A stretch of 64,000 nt of DNA from Agromyces cavernae (lineage in GTDB: Bacteria; Actinomycetota; Actinomycetes; Actinomycetales; Microbacteriaceae): NCBI RefSeq assembly GCF_021044935.1, contig NZ_JAJNMP010000003.1, positions 372,001 to 436,000 on the forward strand, read 5' to 3'. Positions 51,955-61,660 of this stretch are shown in pieces. The first letter of the stretch is position 1. Each line of letters begins with the position of its first letter. A program made the position numbers and the translations under genes. Under the pieces are notes generated by a model. It was not told the DNA's origin and did not search any database. It saw nothing but the letters and a program-made list of their open reading frames with translations.

Positions 51955-52013
51955 CTCAGGAGAATGGGCGCCATCCCACCCTCACGGGAGGTGATGGCGC
52001 CAATTCTCCTGAG
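51955..52013. terminator. Long hairpin, terminator or palindromic element
   Basis: CTCAGGAGAAT-G-GGCGCCATC pairs with GATGGCGCC-A-ATTCTCCTGAG: 20 bp with one G-A mismatch and a 17-base loop that can pair further (CCTC/GAGG). Longer and more AT-rich in the outer stem than other terminators here. Confidence 0.7.
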
Positions 52014-52219
52014 TTGTGCCATCGTCCTGCGGCTGCCCCTCTCTTTGAATTGACATTGAACAATCACAAGTCGCACACCTGTCGCTGATTTTCGAAGCTC
52101 AGCTGGCGGAACCTGTAGACGGCACGTGCGAAAGCCGCCTAGGCTCTGGACGTTTGTTGTTGGCGAAGGTGGCAGTGACTCGCTTCGTCGACGCGTCACG
52201 ATCGACCAAAGGAGCGATG

Positions 52220-55200
52220 ATGCCTGTATCCGCAAGTCCGCCGGTGCGACGCCGGTTCGGTTCCCGCCTCGGCGCTGGAGCGCTCACCCTCGCAGCGATC
52301 GCCAGTGTGCTGACGGTCGCGGGAGCGGCCGCACCGGCTTCGGCAGAGCTGCCGGAGCAGGAGCCCGGGGTCACGCTCCGCACGTTCAACGTGCCGCCCG
52401 GAATGACCCAGCTGTGCACGCTGAAGTCGGGAACGACGCCGAACGTCGACAAGCTGATGCAAACGATCAACTTCGTCACGGACGCCGACTTCGGCGGCAC
52501 CGACTACTTCGTCACGCACGTGATCGCGAACCTCAACGTGCCGGCCGACGGCGACTACACGTTCCGCCTCACGAGCGATGACGGCTCGAGGCTGACACTC
52601 GACGGGGAGCGCATCATCGACAACGACGGGCTCCAGGCCCCGACGGCGGTCGACGGCACGAAGACGCTCACCGCGGGCAGCCACTCGCTCTTCATCGAGC
52701 ACTTCGAAGACAAGTACGGCCAGATGCTGAAGCTCGAGTGGCGTCGGCCCGGCGCCGCGGCGTTCGAGGTCGTACCGAACAGCGTGCTGAGCACCGACGC
52801 GAACGTCGTGCGGGTGACCGCTCCCGGCACCAAGTACTGCGAGGGAGCAACCGATACGGCGGGCGACGGCCTGCGGCTGGACACCGTCAATCCGGACTAC
52901 GACCTCATCGACCTCCGTCCCGCCGGGTTCGAACCGAAGGTCTCGGGCCTCGACTTCACCGACGACGATCGTCTCGTCGTGGCCACGACCGGTTCCGTGA
53001 GCTCCGGCGGATGGGTGCCGGGCGCGGAGCCCGGGGAGGTGTTCCTGCTCGACAACGTGATCGATGCCACCGGGCCCGGCGACGTGGAGGTCACGAAGGT
53101 CGCGACCGACCTGCTCAACCCGATGGGCGTCGACGTCATCGGCGACAAGATCTACGTCTCGGAGCGGCACCAGCTCACCGAACTCAGCGACCCCGACGGC
53201 GACGGCTTCTACGACGTGCACACGAAACTGGCGGAGTGGCCCTACGGCGGGAACTTCCACGAGTTCGCCTTCGGTCTCGTCCATGACGACGAGAACTTCT
53301 ACGTGAACCTGTCGGTTGCGATCAACAACGGTGGGGCGACCACCAATCCGCAGCCCGCACCGAACCGCGGAACCACGCTGAAGGTCGACCGGGCGACCGG
53401 AGAGGTGAGTTACGTCGCCGGCGGCCTGCGCACCCCGAACGGCATCGCCTTCGGTCCCGACGACGAGCTGTTCGCCATGGACAATCAGGGCGCCTGGCTG
53501 CCTGCCTCGAAGCTCGTGCACGTCGAGCAGGACCGGTTCTTCAACCACTTCACGAACCCGGCCGGGCCGTTCGACGCCAAGCCGGTGACCCAGCCCGTCG
53601 TCTGGATCCCCCAGAACGAGATCGGCAACTCGCCGAGCACGCCGATCCTCCTCGACGAGGGACCCTTCGCCGGCCAGATGCTGTTCGGTGACGTGACCTA
53701 CGGCGGGTTGCAGCGCGCGTTCATCGAAGAGGTCGACGGGGAGTACCAGGGCGCGGTCTTCCGTCACTCCGCCGGCCTCGAGTCGGGCGTCAACCGGGTG
53801 ATCGTCGGACCGGACGGTGCGCTCTACGTCGGCGGGACCGGCGAGGGCGGCAACTGGGGCGAATCGGGCAAGCTCCGGTTCGGGCTGCAGAAGCTCTCGC
53901 CGGTGAGCGAGAGCACGTTCGACATGACGTCCGTTCGTATCGTCGAGGGCGGGTTCGAGATCGCGTACACCGAACCGATCTCCGAGGAGACCGCAGCGAA
54001 CATCGCGAAGGCCTATCGTGCCGAGCAATGGCGATACGTGCCGACGACCAGCTACGGCGGGCCGAAGATCGACGAGGAGCCGCTGCGCGTCACCGGCGCC
54101 GAGGTGTCCGAGGATCGAACGACCGTCACGGTGAGCCTCGACGGCCTCAAGCCGAACCGCGTCGTGCACCTGCGTTCGCCGCGGCCGTTCGTGTCGGAGA
54201 CCGGCCAGGAGCTGTGGAGCACCGAGGCGTGGTACACGCTGAACACCCTCCCGGGGTACGTGCCTCCCGCCGACCGAGGCTGGTACGAAGCCGAGGAGGC
54301 TGCACTCCTCGGTACCGCGGGCATCGACATCGAGCACAACGGCTTCTCGGGCTCCGGGTTCGTCGACGGGCTCGGCAACATCGGTGCCGGGGCATCCTTC
54401 TCGGTGACGGCCGACGAGGCCGGGACCCATCCGGTCAACCTGCGCTACGCCAACGGGCCGAACCCGTTCCAAGGCATGAAGGAGCTCTCGCTGTACGTGA
54501 ACGGGACGAAGGTCGGTCCGTGGGCGCTGCCGAGCACGGGTGACTGGAAGACGTGGAAGACGGTCACTCGCGATATCGACCTCCCTGCGGGCACGAGCAC
54601 CATCGCGCTCAGGTACGACACCGGCGACGACGGGCACGTCAACATCGACATGCTCTCCGTCGGCGGAGGCGGCGACATCTGCGCGCCCGCCGAGGTCGAG
54701 GAGGGCTACACCGGCCTCTTCGACGGAACGCTCGCCAGCTTCGAGAACTGGCGGCTCGCCGGCGCGGGCGGGTTCGGCCGGACGGCCGATTGCACGCTGC
54801 AGACCCACGGTGGCATGGGGCTGCTCTGGCACACCGCTCAGGAGCTCGGGGAGTACAGTCTCAAGCTCGACTGGAAGCTCACGCAGGATCACAACGGCGG
54901 CGTGTTCGTCGGCTTCCCCAACCCGGGGACCGACCCGTGGGTCGCGGTGAACAAGGGCTACGAGATCCAGATCGACGCGAGCGATGCGCCCGACCGTACG
55001 ACCGGTGCCATCTACACGTTCCAGGGCGCCGATCCTGCTGCCGTGAAAGAGGCGCTCAACCCGGTGGGCGAGTGGAACGCGTACGAGATCATCGTGAAGG
55101 GGCAGACCATCACGGTGGTCCTGAACGGCACGGTCGTGAACGAGTTCACGAGCACCGATCCTGCGCGCGACCTGGCGCAGGGCTTCATCGGCGTCCAGAA

Positions 55201-55528
55201 CCACGGGGGCGGCGAGACGGTCCACTACCGCAACATCCGCGTGAAGGAGGAGCTCGAGGTCAGTGCGACCGCTGAGGTGCGCTGCTCGGTGCACAAGGCG
55301 TATCTCGAGGTTCGTGCGACGAACGACGACACCGTCCCCGTCGACATCACCCTGTCGACCGCGTATGGCAAGCGCACGGTGACCGATGTCCAGCCCGGCG
55401 CCTCGATCGTCGAGACGTACACCAGGCGCGCGACCGCGGTCGACGCGGGGACCGTGGACGTCGCGGCGGCCGGAGCCGGCCGGACGGGAGAGGTGAGCGC
55501 CGACTACGCAGCGAAGAGCTGCGGCTGA
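52220..55528 (+). CDS. Giant secreted protein: PA14 - propeller - CBM - DUF1080 (3-keto-disaccharide hydrolase-type) domains
   Basis: Predicted 1102 residues. Order: signal peptide (about 1-44); PA14 carbohydrate-binding domain (about 48-205; DYTFRLTSDDGSRLTLDGE); PQQ-dehydrogenase-like propeller (about 217-560; GLRTPNGIAFGPDDELFAMD, GNSPSTPILL, GPDGALYVGG); a linker/Fn3-like region; CBM6/35-like domain (about 688-815; WYEAEEAALLG, GDWKTWKTVTRDIDLPAGTS); DUF1080 domain (about 829-1008; GLFDGTLASFENWR, DHNGGVFVGFPNPG, GFIGVQNHG); an Ig-like tail. No wall anchor. DUF1080 enzymes cleave 3-keto-glucosides, a chemistry linked to the ThuA domain of the other giant. Start: ATG at 52220 (GGAG 5 bases upstream) rather than ATG 52217. 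Confidence 0.83.
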   Translation: MPVSASPPVRRRFGSRLGAGALTLAAIASVLTVAGAAAPASAELPEQEPGVTLRTFNVPPGMTQLCTLKSGTTPNVDKLMQTINFVTDADFGGTDYFVTHVIANLNVPADGDYTFRLTSDDGSRLTLDGERIIDNDGLQAPTAVDGTKTLTAGSHSLFIEHFEDKYGQMLKLEWRRPGAAAFEVVPNSVLSTDANVVRVTAPGTKYCEGATDTAGDGLRLDTVNPDYDLIDLRPAGFEPKVSGLDFTDDDRLVVATTGSVSSGGWVPGAEPGEVFLLDNVIDATGPGDVEVTKVATDLLNPMGVDVIGDKIYVSERHQLTELSDPDGDGFYDVHTKLAEWPYGGNFHEFAFGLVHDDENFYVNLSVAINNGGATTNPQPAPNRGTTLKVDRATGEVSYVAGGLRTPNGIAFGPDDELFAMDNQGAWLPASKLVHVEQDRFFNHFTNPAGPFDAKPVTQPVVWIPQNEIGNSPSTPILLDEGPFAGQMLFGDVTYGGLQRAFIEEVDGEYQGAVFRHSAGLESGVNRVIVGPDGALYVGGTGEGGNWGESGKLRFGLQKLSPVSESTFDMTSVRIVEGGFEIAYTEPISEETAANIAKAYRAEQWRYVPTTSYGGPKIDEEPLRVTGAEVSEDRTTVTVSLDGLKPNRVVHLRSPRPFVSETGQELWSTEAWYTLNTLPGYVPPADRGWYEAEEAALLGTAGIDIEHNGFSGSGFVDGLGNIGAGASFSVTADEAGTHPVNLRYANGPNPFQGMKELSLYVNGTKVGPWALPSTGDWKTWKTVTRDIDLPAGTSTIALRYDTGDDGHVNIDMLSVGGGGDICAPAEVEEGYTGLFDGTLASFENWRLAGAGGFGRTADCTLQTHGGMGLLWHTAQELGEYSLKLDWKLTQDHNGGVFVGFPNPGTDPWVAVNKGYEIQIDASDAPDRTTGAIYTFQGADPAAVKEALNPVGEWNAYEIIVKGQTITVVLNGTVVNEFTSTDPARDLAQGFIGVQNHGGGETVHYRNIRVKEELEVSATAEVRCSVHKAYLEVRATNDDTVPVDITLSTAYGKRTVTDVQPGASIVETYTRRATAVDAGTVDVAAAGAGRTGEVSADYAAKSCG

Positions 55529-55536
55529 TCCAGGCC

Positions 55537-55572
55537 TTCGGGGGCGAGTGGCGCATGCCACTCGCCCCCGAA
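55537..55572. terminator. Strong bidirectional hairpin terminator
   Basis: Perfect 16-bp stem TTCGGGGGCGAGTGGC / GCCACTCGCCCCCGAA, loop GCAT, between the converging giant gene and aceB. A duplicated GGGCGGGCCCGCCCA-like motif follows (near 55578 and 55630). Confidence 0.8.
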
Positions 55573-55668
55573 GCAGACGGGCGGGCCCGCCCAGGCCGTC
55601 GCACCTCCGGGTTCTCCGGAATCGACCTGAACGGGCCCGCCCAGTCAGCGAAGCCGTGGCTCAGCAGC

Positions 55669-57366
55669 TCACAGGTGCCGCGCGTACGCCCCGACCGTCA
55701 GGAACGTCGGGAACTCGGGCTCGAGCGCCACGCTGCGGAACACCGAGATCGCATCGTCGAACCGGTCACCCTCGAAGCGGGGCAGTTCGGCGACCGCTGC
55801 GGCCATGATGCGCACGATCGACGTCTGGTCGATGCGCGTGCCCTCGGCCGTCACGGTGTTCTCGTTGAGCCACTGCCAGACCTGCGAACGCGAGATCTCG
55901 GCGGTCGCGGCATCCTCCATGAGGTTGTCGATGGCCGCCGCACCCGTGCCGCGCAGCCACGACTCGATGTAGCGGATCGCGATCGAGACGTTGTCGTGAA
56001 CCCCGGCCTCGGTCACCTCGCCGCCGACCGACGGGATGTCGAGCAGCTGCGCCGCCGTCACCTCGACGTCGTCGCGCAGGCGGTCGACCTGGTTCGGCCG
56101 GTCGCCGAGCACCGCGTCGAACTCGGCGCGCGCCGTCGGGATGAGGTCGGGGTGAGCCACCCACGTGCCGTCGAAGCCGTCGCCGGCCTCGCGACGCTTG
56201 TCAGCCGAGACCGCGGCGAGCGCGCGCTCGGTCACTTCGGGGTCGCGGCGGTTCGGGATGAACGCGCTCATGCCGCCGATGGCATGTGCACCGCGCTTGT
56301 GGCACGTCTGCACGAGCAGCTCGGTGTACGCCCGCATGAACGGCACCGTCATCGTGATCGACTTGCGGTCGGGCAGCACCCAGCGACGGCCGCGGCTGCG
56401 GAACGTCTTCACGATCGAGAAGATGTAGTCCCAGCGGCCGGCGTTGAGGCCGGCGCAGTGGTCTCGCAGCTCGTAGAGGATCTCATCCATCTGGAAAGCC
56501 GCCTGGATGGTCTCGATGAGCACCGTCGCACGAACCGTGCCCTGCGGGATGCCGAGGGCGGTCTGCGCGTACACGAAGATGTCGTTCCACAGTTTCGCCT
56601 CGCGGTGGCTCTCGAGCTTCGGCAGGTAGAAGTACGGTCCGCGGCCGGCCTCGATGAGCGCCTTCGCGTTGTGGAAGAAGTAGAGGCCGAAGTCGACGAG
56701 CGAGCCCGACGCGTGCATCGCACGCCCGGCGCGGTCGTGGAACTTCAGGTGCTTCTCGACGAGGTGCCAGCCGCGCGGGCGCATCACGATCGTGGGCGTC
56801 TCCTCGGCCGTGACGCGGTACTCCTTGCCTTCGGGGCTCGTGTACTCGAGGCTGCCGTGCAGGAAGTCGCGCAGGGTCAGCTGGCCCTCGATGACGTTCG
56901 CCCAGGTGGGGCTCGTGGCATCCTCCTGGTCGGCGAGCCACACCTTCGCACCCGAGTTCAGCGCGTTGATCGCCATCTTGCGATCGGTGGGCCCGGTGAT
57001 CTCGACGCGACGGTCCTCGAGGCCCGGTGCGCCGCCCGCGACACGCCATGACGTGTCGTTGCGGATCCACTCGGTCTCGGGCAGGAACTTCGGGTCGCGG
57101 CCGTTCGCGGCGTCGACCCGCGACTGCAGGCGCACCGCGAGCAGCTCGTGCCGGGTGTGCGCGAAGCGGTCGTGCAGTTCGGCGACGAACGCGAGGGCCT
57201 CGGGGGTCAGGATCTCGTCGTACCGCGCGCCGAGGGGCGCGGTGATCTCGATCCGCGGGTCGACGGTCTGGAAGCTTCCGGTCGTCGGCTGCGGTTCGAT
57301 GCGACGAGCGGATGTCGCGGCATCCGTTCGTTCGCGCTCGAGCGTCATGGCTGGTGTGGTGTTCAT
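55669..57366 (-). CDS. aceB: Malate synthase A
   Basis: Predicted 565 residues, fitting the A-type enzyme (about 530-560; the G type is about 720). Motifs: WLADQEDATSPTWANVIEGQ, TVLIETIQAAFQMDEILYEL (catalytic acid region), HAIGGMSAFIPNR, GFDGTWVAHPDLIP. Condenses glyoxylate with acetyl-CoA to malate, the second step of the glyoxylate shunt. Start: ATG at 57366 with AGGAG 7 bases upstream. Lies downstream of aceA on the same strand, separated by a 94-base hairpin repeat. Confidence 0.96.
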   Translation of the reverse strand: MNTTPAMTLERERTDAATSARRIEPQPTTGSFQTVDPRIEITAPLGARYDEILTPEALAFVAELHDRFAHTRHELLAVRLQSRVDAANGRDPKFLPETEWIRNDTSWRVAGGAPGLEDRRVEITGPTDRKMAINALNSGAKVWLADQEDATSPTWANVIEGQLTLRDFLHGSLEYTSPEGKEYRVTAEETPTIVMRPRGWHLVEKHLKFHDRAGRAMHASGSLVDFGLYFFHNAKALIEAGRGPYFYLPKLESHREAKLWNDIFVYAQTALGIPQGTVRATVLIETIQAAFQMDEILYELRDHCAGLNAGRWDYIFSIVKTFRSRGRRWVLPDRKSITMTVPFMRAYTELLVQTCHKRGAHAIGGMSAFIPNRRDPEVTERALAAVSADKRREAGDGFDGTWVAHPDLIPTARAEFDAVLGDRPNQVDRLRDDVEVTAAQLLDIPSVGGEVTEAGVHDNVSIAIRYIESWLRGTGAAAIDNLMEDAATAEISRSQVWQWLNENTVTAEGTRIDQTSIVRIMAAAVAELPRFEGDRFDDAISVFRSVALEPEFPTFLTVGAYARHL

Positions 57367-57385
57367 GGTCTTGTCTCCTTGCCTT

Positions 57386-57479
57386 CGCGGGTTGAGGAGG
57401 CCCGCCAGGGCCGTCTCGAAACCTGGCCGTTCGTGGCGTGGGTTTCGAGACGGCGGCGGGCCCGCCTCCTCAACCCGCG
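57386..57479. repeat. Dispersed hairpin repeat, copy 5 (longest)
   Basis: Outer arms CGCGGGTTGAGGAGGC (57386-57401) and GCCTCCTCAACCCGCG (57464-57479), perfect 16 bp; inner arms CCGTCTCGAAACC (57411-57423) and GGTTTCGAGACGG (57441-57453), perfect 13 bp. Unlike the others it lies between two genes on the same strand (aceA then aceB), so it could reduce aceB expression or protect aceA mRNA. Confidence 0.85.
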
Positions 57480-57485
57480 GATGAA

Positions 57486-58808
57486 TCAGTGGTTGAACTG
57501 TTCTTCCTCGGTCGATCCGACGAGGGCGAGGGTGGCGCTGTTGGGGTTCAGCGCCGTGGCGATCTGGTCGAAGTAGCCGGTGCCGACCTCGCGCTGGTGG
57601 CGCGTGGCGGTGTAGCCGGCCGCCTCCGAGGCGAATTCCGCCTCCTGGAGTTCGACGTAGGCCGACATGTGGCGCTCGGAGTAGTCCTTGGCGAGCGTGA
57701 ACATGCCGTGGTTCAGGGAGTGGAAGCCCGCGAGGGTGATGAACTGGAACGCGTAGCCCATCGATGCGAGCTCTCGCTGGAACTTCGCGATCTGGTCGTC
57801 GTCGAGGTGGCGCTTCCAGTTGAACGACGGCGAGCAGTTGTACGAGAGGCGCTTGCCCGGGAACTTCGCGTGCACGGCCTCGGCGAAGCGGCGGGCGAGG
57901 TCGAGGTCGGGCTCGGCCGACTCGACCCAGAGCAGGTCGGCGTACTCGGCGTAGGCGAGGCCGCGGGCGATGACCGGTTCGATGCCGTTCTGCACCTCGT
58001 AGAAGCCCTCGGCCGTGCGCTCACCGGTGACGAACGGCCGGTCGCGCTCGTCGTGGTCGCTCGTGAGCAGGGTGGCGGCGAGTGCGTCGGTACGAGCGAT
58101 GATGATCGACGGGACACCCGCGACATCGGCCGCGAGTCGTGCCGCGTTGATCGTGCGGATGTGCTGCGAGGTCGGGATCAGCACCTTGCCGCCCATGTGA
58201 CCGCACTTCTTCTCGCTCGCGAGCTGGTCCTCCCAGTGCACGCCGGCCGCGCCCGCCTCGATCATCTGGTGCATGAGCTCGTAGGCGTTGAGTGGGCCGC
58301 CGAAGCCGGCCTCGGCGTCGGCGACGATGGGAGCCATCCAGTCGCGGTCGTCGGTCCCCTGCTCGATCTGGCCGGCGCGGAGCAGCGCGTTGTTGATGCG
58401 GCGCACGACGGCGGGAACCGAGTTCGCCGGGTAGAGCGATTGGTCGGGGTAGGTCTGGCCCGAGAGGTTCGCGTCGGCTGCGACCTGCCAGCCCGAGAGG
58501 TAGATGGCCTTGAGGCCCGCGCGCACCTGCTGCACGGCCTGGTTGCCGGTGAGGGCGCCGAGCGCGGCCGACCACTCGGGGTCCTCCATGCGCTCGAAGG
58601 CGTTGCCGGTGTTCTTCTGGATGTTCTCCCAGAGCTTCTCGGCACCGCGCTTCGCGAGCGTGCGCTCCTCGCGGACGGGTCCGCGGAGGGCGATGACGTC
58701 GTCGGCGGTGTAGTCGCGGCGGATGTCGCTCCAACGCGGGTTCGCGTCCCACTCGAGCTGCAGCTCGGCTGCGGTCTGGGTCTGGTCGCCGGGGCGGTCG
58801 GTGCTCAT
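57486..58808 (-). CDS. aceA: Isocitrate lyase
   Basis: Predicted 440 residues, typical for the family. Catalytic signature [11 protein letters not shown] (KKCGH with the active Cys, near residue 200), substrate-binding [28 protein letters not shown], and [15 protein letters not shown]. Splits isocitrate to succinate and glyoxylate, allowing growth on acetate or fatty acids. Start: ATG at 58808 with AAGGAG 7 bases upstream. The 170-base upstream region has no site I can assign to a known regulator of the shunt. Confidence 0.97.
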   Translation of the reverse strand: MSTDRPGDQTQTAAELQLEWDANPRWSDIRRDYTADDVIALRGPVREERTLAKRGAEKLWENIQKNTGNAFERMEDPEWSAALGALTGNQAVQQVRAGLKAIYLSGWQVAADANLSGQTYPDQSLYPANSVPAVVRRINNALLRAGQIEQGTDDRDWMAPIVADAEAGFGGPLNAYELMHQMIEAGAAGVHWEDQLASEKKCGHMGGKVLIPTSQHIRTINAARLAADVAGVPSIIIARTDALAATLLTSDHDERDRPFVTGERTAEGFYEVQNGIEPVIARGLAYAEYADLLWVESAEPDLDLARRFAEAVHAKFPGKRLSYNCSPSFNWKRHLDDDQIAKFQRELASMGYAFQFITLAGFHSLNHGMFTLAKDYSERHMSAYVELQEAEFASEAAGYTATRHQREVGTGYFDQIATALNPNSATLALVGSTEEEQFNH

Positions 58809-58978
58809 CGTCGTGCTCCTTCGGTGGTTGGTGCGGGTGCTGTGAACCCACTCTGCGCCCGGCGCGACAACCCACCCCGACGAATTCGGGGGTGAACTTT
58901 CCCGGTTCTTCTGCGCGACGGAAAACTCGTGCTCGAGCAGCCCTCGAGCGGACACCCGACCCTGCCGTGGGCGAAGGA

Positions 58979-59656
58979 TCAGTGCGTCGCGCGCTGCGCG
59001 CCGGGCCGCACGAGACCGGACTCGTACGCGACGACGACCGCCTGCACCCGGTCGCGCACGTCGAGCTTCACGAACAGCCGCGTGAGGTGCGCCTTCACGG
59101 TCGCCTCGCTGAGGTAGAGCCGCGCGCCGATCTCGTGGTTGGAGAGGCCCTCGGCGATGAGTTGCCAGACCTCGCGCTCGCGCGGGGTGAGCTCGGTCGC
59201 CGGCGCGGCGAGCACGCCCGGTGCCGGCGCGGCGAGGTACCGCTCGATGAGCCGCCGGGTGAGCGCGGGGGCGAGCAGCGCCTCGCCGCGAGCGACCGTG
59301 CGCACGGCGTCGACGAGCCGATCGGGCGGTGCGTCCTTGAGCAGGAAGCCGGAGGCCCCGACCTGGAGCGCGCGGTAGACGTACTCGTCGAGGTCGAACG
59401 TCGTGAGCACGAGCACGCGCGGCGGTTCGGGCATCGCCATGAGCCGTGCCGTCGCCTCGATGCCGTCGAGGCCGGGCATGCGGATGTCCATGAGCACGAC
59501 CTCGGGCCGAAGCCGCCGTGCCTGCTCGATCGCCTCGAACCCGTCGGATGCCTCGCCCATGACCTCGAGGCCGGCCGCCTCGAGGAGTCCGACGATGCCC
59601 GAGCGCACGAGAGCCTGATCGTCGACGACGAGCAGCCGCGGCTCCCGGGCGGTCAC
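58979..59656 (-). CDS. NarL/FixJ-family response regulator
   Basis: Predicted 225 residues. Receiver domain (1-125): VVDDQ, phospho-Asp in [14 protein letters not shown] (near 55), Thr in VLTTFD, Lys in FLLKDAPP. LuxR HTH (about 150-215): [29 protein letters not shown]. Start: GTG at 59656 overlapping the kinase stop in GTGA. Partner of the kinase at 59653-60795. Confidence 0.93.
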   Translation of the reverse strand: MTAREPRLLVVDDQALVRSGIVGLLEAAGLEVMGEASDGFEAIEQARRLRPEVVLMDIRMPGLDGIEATARLMAMPEPPRVLVLTTFDLDEYVYRALQVGASGFLLKDAPPDRLVDAVRTVARGEALLAPALTRRLIERYLAAPAPGVLAAPATELTPREREVWQLIAEGLSNHEIGARLYLSEATVKAHLTRLFVKLDVRDRVQAVVVAYESGLVRPGAQRATH

Positions 59657-60795
59657 ACGCCCTCCCCGAGCGGCAGGGTCGCGCGCACGCGCCAGCCGTG
59701 GTCGAGCGGCCCGGCCTCGAGCACGCCGCCGTAGACCCGCACCCGCTCCCCCATGCCCGGAAGCCCGCGGCCGCCGCCGGCCTGGGCGGGCAGCCCCCGC
59801 GCGGCCGCACCGTTCACGACCTCGACGTCGATGCCGCTGCCGTGCCGGCGCACGCGCACGTCGACGGGTGCCTCGGGCGCGTGCTTGCGCACGTTCGTCA
59901 GCGATTCCTGCACGATGCGATGCACCGCGAGGGCATGCCCTTCGGGGGCGGCATCGAGCGAGGGGTCGAGTTCGAGGCGGACCTCGTGTCCGGCCGCTTC
60001 GGTCTCGGCGACGAGTTCGGCGATCCCCCCGAGGCCGGGTTGCGGGGCGTACACCGCGTCGTCCTCACGCAGGACGCCGAGCAGGTGCCGCATCTCGTCG
60101 AGCGCCCCTTGCGCGGTGCGACGGGTCAACGCGAGATGGTGCCTGGCGCGCTCGAGATCCTTGTCGAGGAACTGCTCGGCCGCGCCCGCCTGCAGGGTGA
60201 CGATCGAGAGCGCGTGGGCGACGATGTCGTGCAGCTCGCGCGCGATGCGCACACGCTCGGCAGCCACGGAGTCGCTCGCGAGCCGGTCGGAGTCCTCGCG
60301 CGTGCGCTGCACCGCGAGCGCCCGGTGCCGCACGATACGGCCGGCCGCCCAGGTCGCCCCCACGAAGAAGACCAGGAAGATCGTGCCCGCGTGCTCGATG
60401 CCGGGCGAACCGAAGTACCCGAGGGCGTGCGCGCCGAGCATGGCCGCGACCGGCACGACGCCGAGCAGCGCGGCGGCCCACCATGCGGCGACTCGTTCGG
60501 CGACCGTGAAGGTCGCCACGAGCAGGCTCGGGAACGGGTTGAACGTCGCGTCGGGGCCGCTCAGCGCCGCGTGCACGACGAGGGCGGCGGCGATCGCGAG
60601 CATGACGGCGGCCGGGAATCGCCGCCGTACGACGAGCGGGGCGGAGACCGCGACGGCGAAGCCGAGTTGCGCGGCCATGTTCGACGAGGGCACGAGCACC
60701 GCTTCGAGCACCGCCCAGAGTCCGATGCCGGCCGCGATCGCGAGGTCGAGCGGTGTCGTCCACCGCCTCCATCCCGCGCCCTGTTCGCTCGTCAC
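59653..60795 (-). CDS. NarL-type sensor histidine kinase (HisKA_3)
   Basis: Predicted 380 residues. The N-terminal membrane part (about 15-160) has four to five helices with no large extracellular domain, so it is an intramembrane-sensing type. HisKA_3 block [20 protein letters not shown] (phospho-His near residue 188), HATPase with [16 protein letters not shown] (N box) and [13 protein letters not shown] (G2). Resembles DesK/LiaS-type kinases, which often report membrane or envelope stress. Start: GTG at 60795. Divergent from a small membrane protein gene. Confidence 0.91.
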   Translation of the reverse strand: MTSEQGAGWRRWTTPLDLAIAAGIGLWAVLEAVLVPSSNMAAQLGFAVAVSAPLVVRRRFPAAVMLAIAAALVVHAALSGPDATFNPFPSLLVATFTVAERVAAWWAAALLGVVPVAAMLGAHALGYFGSPGIEHAGTIFLVFFVGATWAAGRIVRHRALAVQRTREDSDRLASDSVAAERVRIARELHDIVAHALSIVTLQAGAAEQFLDKDLERARHHLALTRRTAQGALDEMRHLLGVLREDDAVYAPQPGLGGIAELVAETEAAGHEVRLELDPSLDAAPEGHALAVHRIVQESLTNVRKHAPEAPVDVRVRRHGSGIDVEVVNGAAARGLPAQAGGGRGLPGMGERVRVYGGVLEAGPLDHGWRVRATLPLGEGV

Positions 60796-60974
60796 GATCC
60801 GATGCTAGGGCGGGCCGGTCGCCTGCGGACAGCGACGAAGGTCGACATTGCGGCCGACCGAGGTCGCGACATCCGTCGACCCGCGGCCGATGCCGTGGCG
60901 CAGCGGCCGAATCTAGCTTCGATTCCGGCCGGTCGAACCCCGCCCGGCGCCTCCGATCCAGTGAAAGGCCTCCG

Positions 60975-61613
60975 ATGCCCCCTCTCGTCTCCGATTCCGC
61001 TCCCGCTCCGGCCGTCGCTTCCGGCCGGCCCGTGCCGGTCTTCCCCCGCGACGGCCGGCTCATCGGCCTGGTCGGCACCCGCCTCGCGGGCGCTGCGGCG
61101 ATCACGGCCGGCGCGCTGTCGATCATCATCGGCGTGCTGCAGTTCCTCTTCCCGCAGGACGAGGACCCGGCGATCGACCCGCGCACCCGGGTCATCCTCG
61201 CGATGTTCACCGTCAGCCTCTGGGCGCTCGCGGTGCTGTTCCTCGGGCTGGCCCGCCACGCGCGTTCGAGCTGGGGTGCAGTGACCGCCGCGACCGGCAC
61301 CGTGCTGCTGACCGTGGGCACGATCACGAGTGCCGTGAACGGCATCGACCTCGAGTTCTTCCCCGCCGTCGCGATGCTCGCGAACGCCCTCTGGCTCGTC
61401 GGTGCGATCGCCCTCTGCGTCTCGCTCGTTCGGGCCCGCCGGGTCTCGCTGTGGATCGCGCTGCCGCTGCCGTTCGTGCAGGTTCCCCTGCTCTTCTTCT
61501 CGCAGGTCGGTGGGGGCGTTCCCGCGGGGCTCTTCCTCGCCGCGGTCGGCTTGGCCCTCCTGGCAGGGGGAATCGACGCCCGGGCCCGCCGCCTCGCTCG
61601 CCGGGCCGGGTGA
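60975..61613 (+). CDS. Multi-pass membrane protein of unknown function
   Basis: Predicted 212 residues. A Pro/Ala-rich N-terminus (1-30) is followed by six likely membrane helices (about 35-60, 72-92, 98-118, 128-150, 155-172, 178-198) and an Arg-rich tail. I do not recognise the family. Start: ATG at 60975, AAAGG 6 bases upstream. Divergent from the NarL-type kinase, so a plausible target of that system. Its stop codon (TGA) lies inside a 14-base tandem repeat. Confidence 0.72.
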   Translation: MPPLVSDSAPAPAVASGRPVPVFPRDGRLIGLVGTRLAGAAAITAGALSIIIGVLQFLFPQDEDPAIDPRTRVILAMFTVSLWALAVLFLGLARHARSSWGAVTAATGTVLLTVGTITSAVNGIDLEFFPAVAMLANALWLVGAIALCVSLVRARRVSLWIALPLPFVQVPLLFFSQVGGGVPAGLFLAAVGLALLAGGIDARARRLARRAG

Positions 61614-61660
61614 TCCGGGCCGGGTGATCCGGGCCGGGTGATCCGGGCCGGGTGATCCAG
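61605..61660. repeat. 14-base tandem repeat spanning a stop codon
   Basis: Four head-to-tail units of GCCGGGTGATCCGG: 61605-61618, 61619-61632, 61633-61646 and 61647-61660 (last with one change), then a partial fifth. The first unit contains the TGA stop of the membrane protein; loss or gain of one unit would not move this first stop. The following 160 bases hold an inverted pair CGGCCATT (61743-61750) / AATGGCCG (61776-61783), possibly an operator. Confidence 0.85.

Noticed and set aside
52196-55561. Open frame of 1121 codons on the minus strand opposite the DUF1080 giant
   Set aside because: Antisense shadow caused by high GC. Its translation is a low-complexity Arg/Val/Asp mix with no domain, while the plus strand has a signal peptide and clear domains.
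55555-57051. Open frame of 498 codons on the plus strand opposite aceB
   Set aside because: Malate synthase on the minus strand has all family motifs; the plus frame is a GC artefact.
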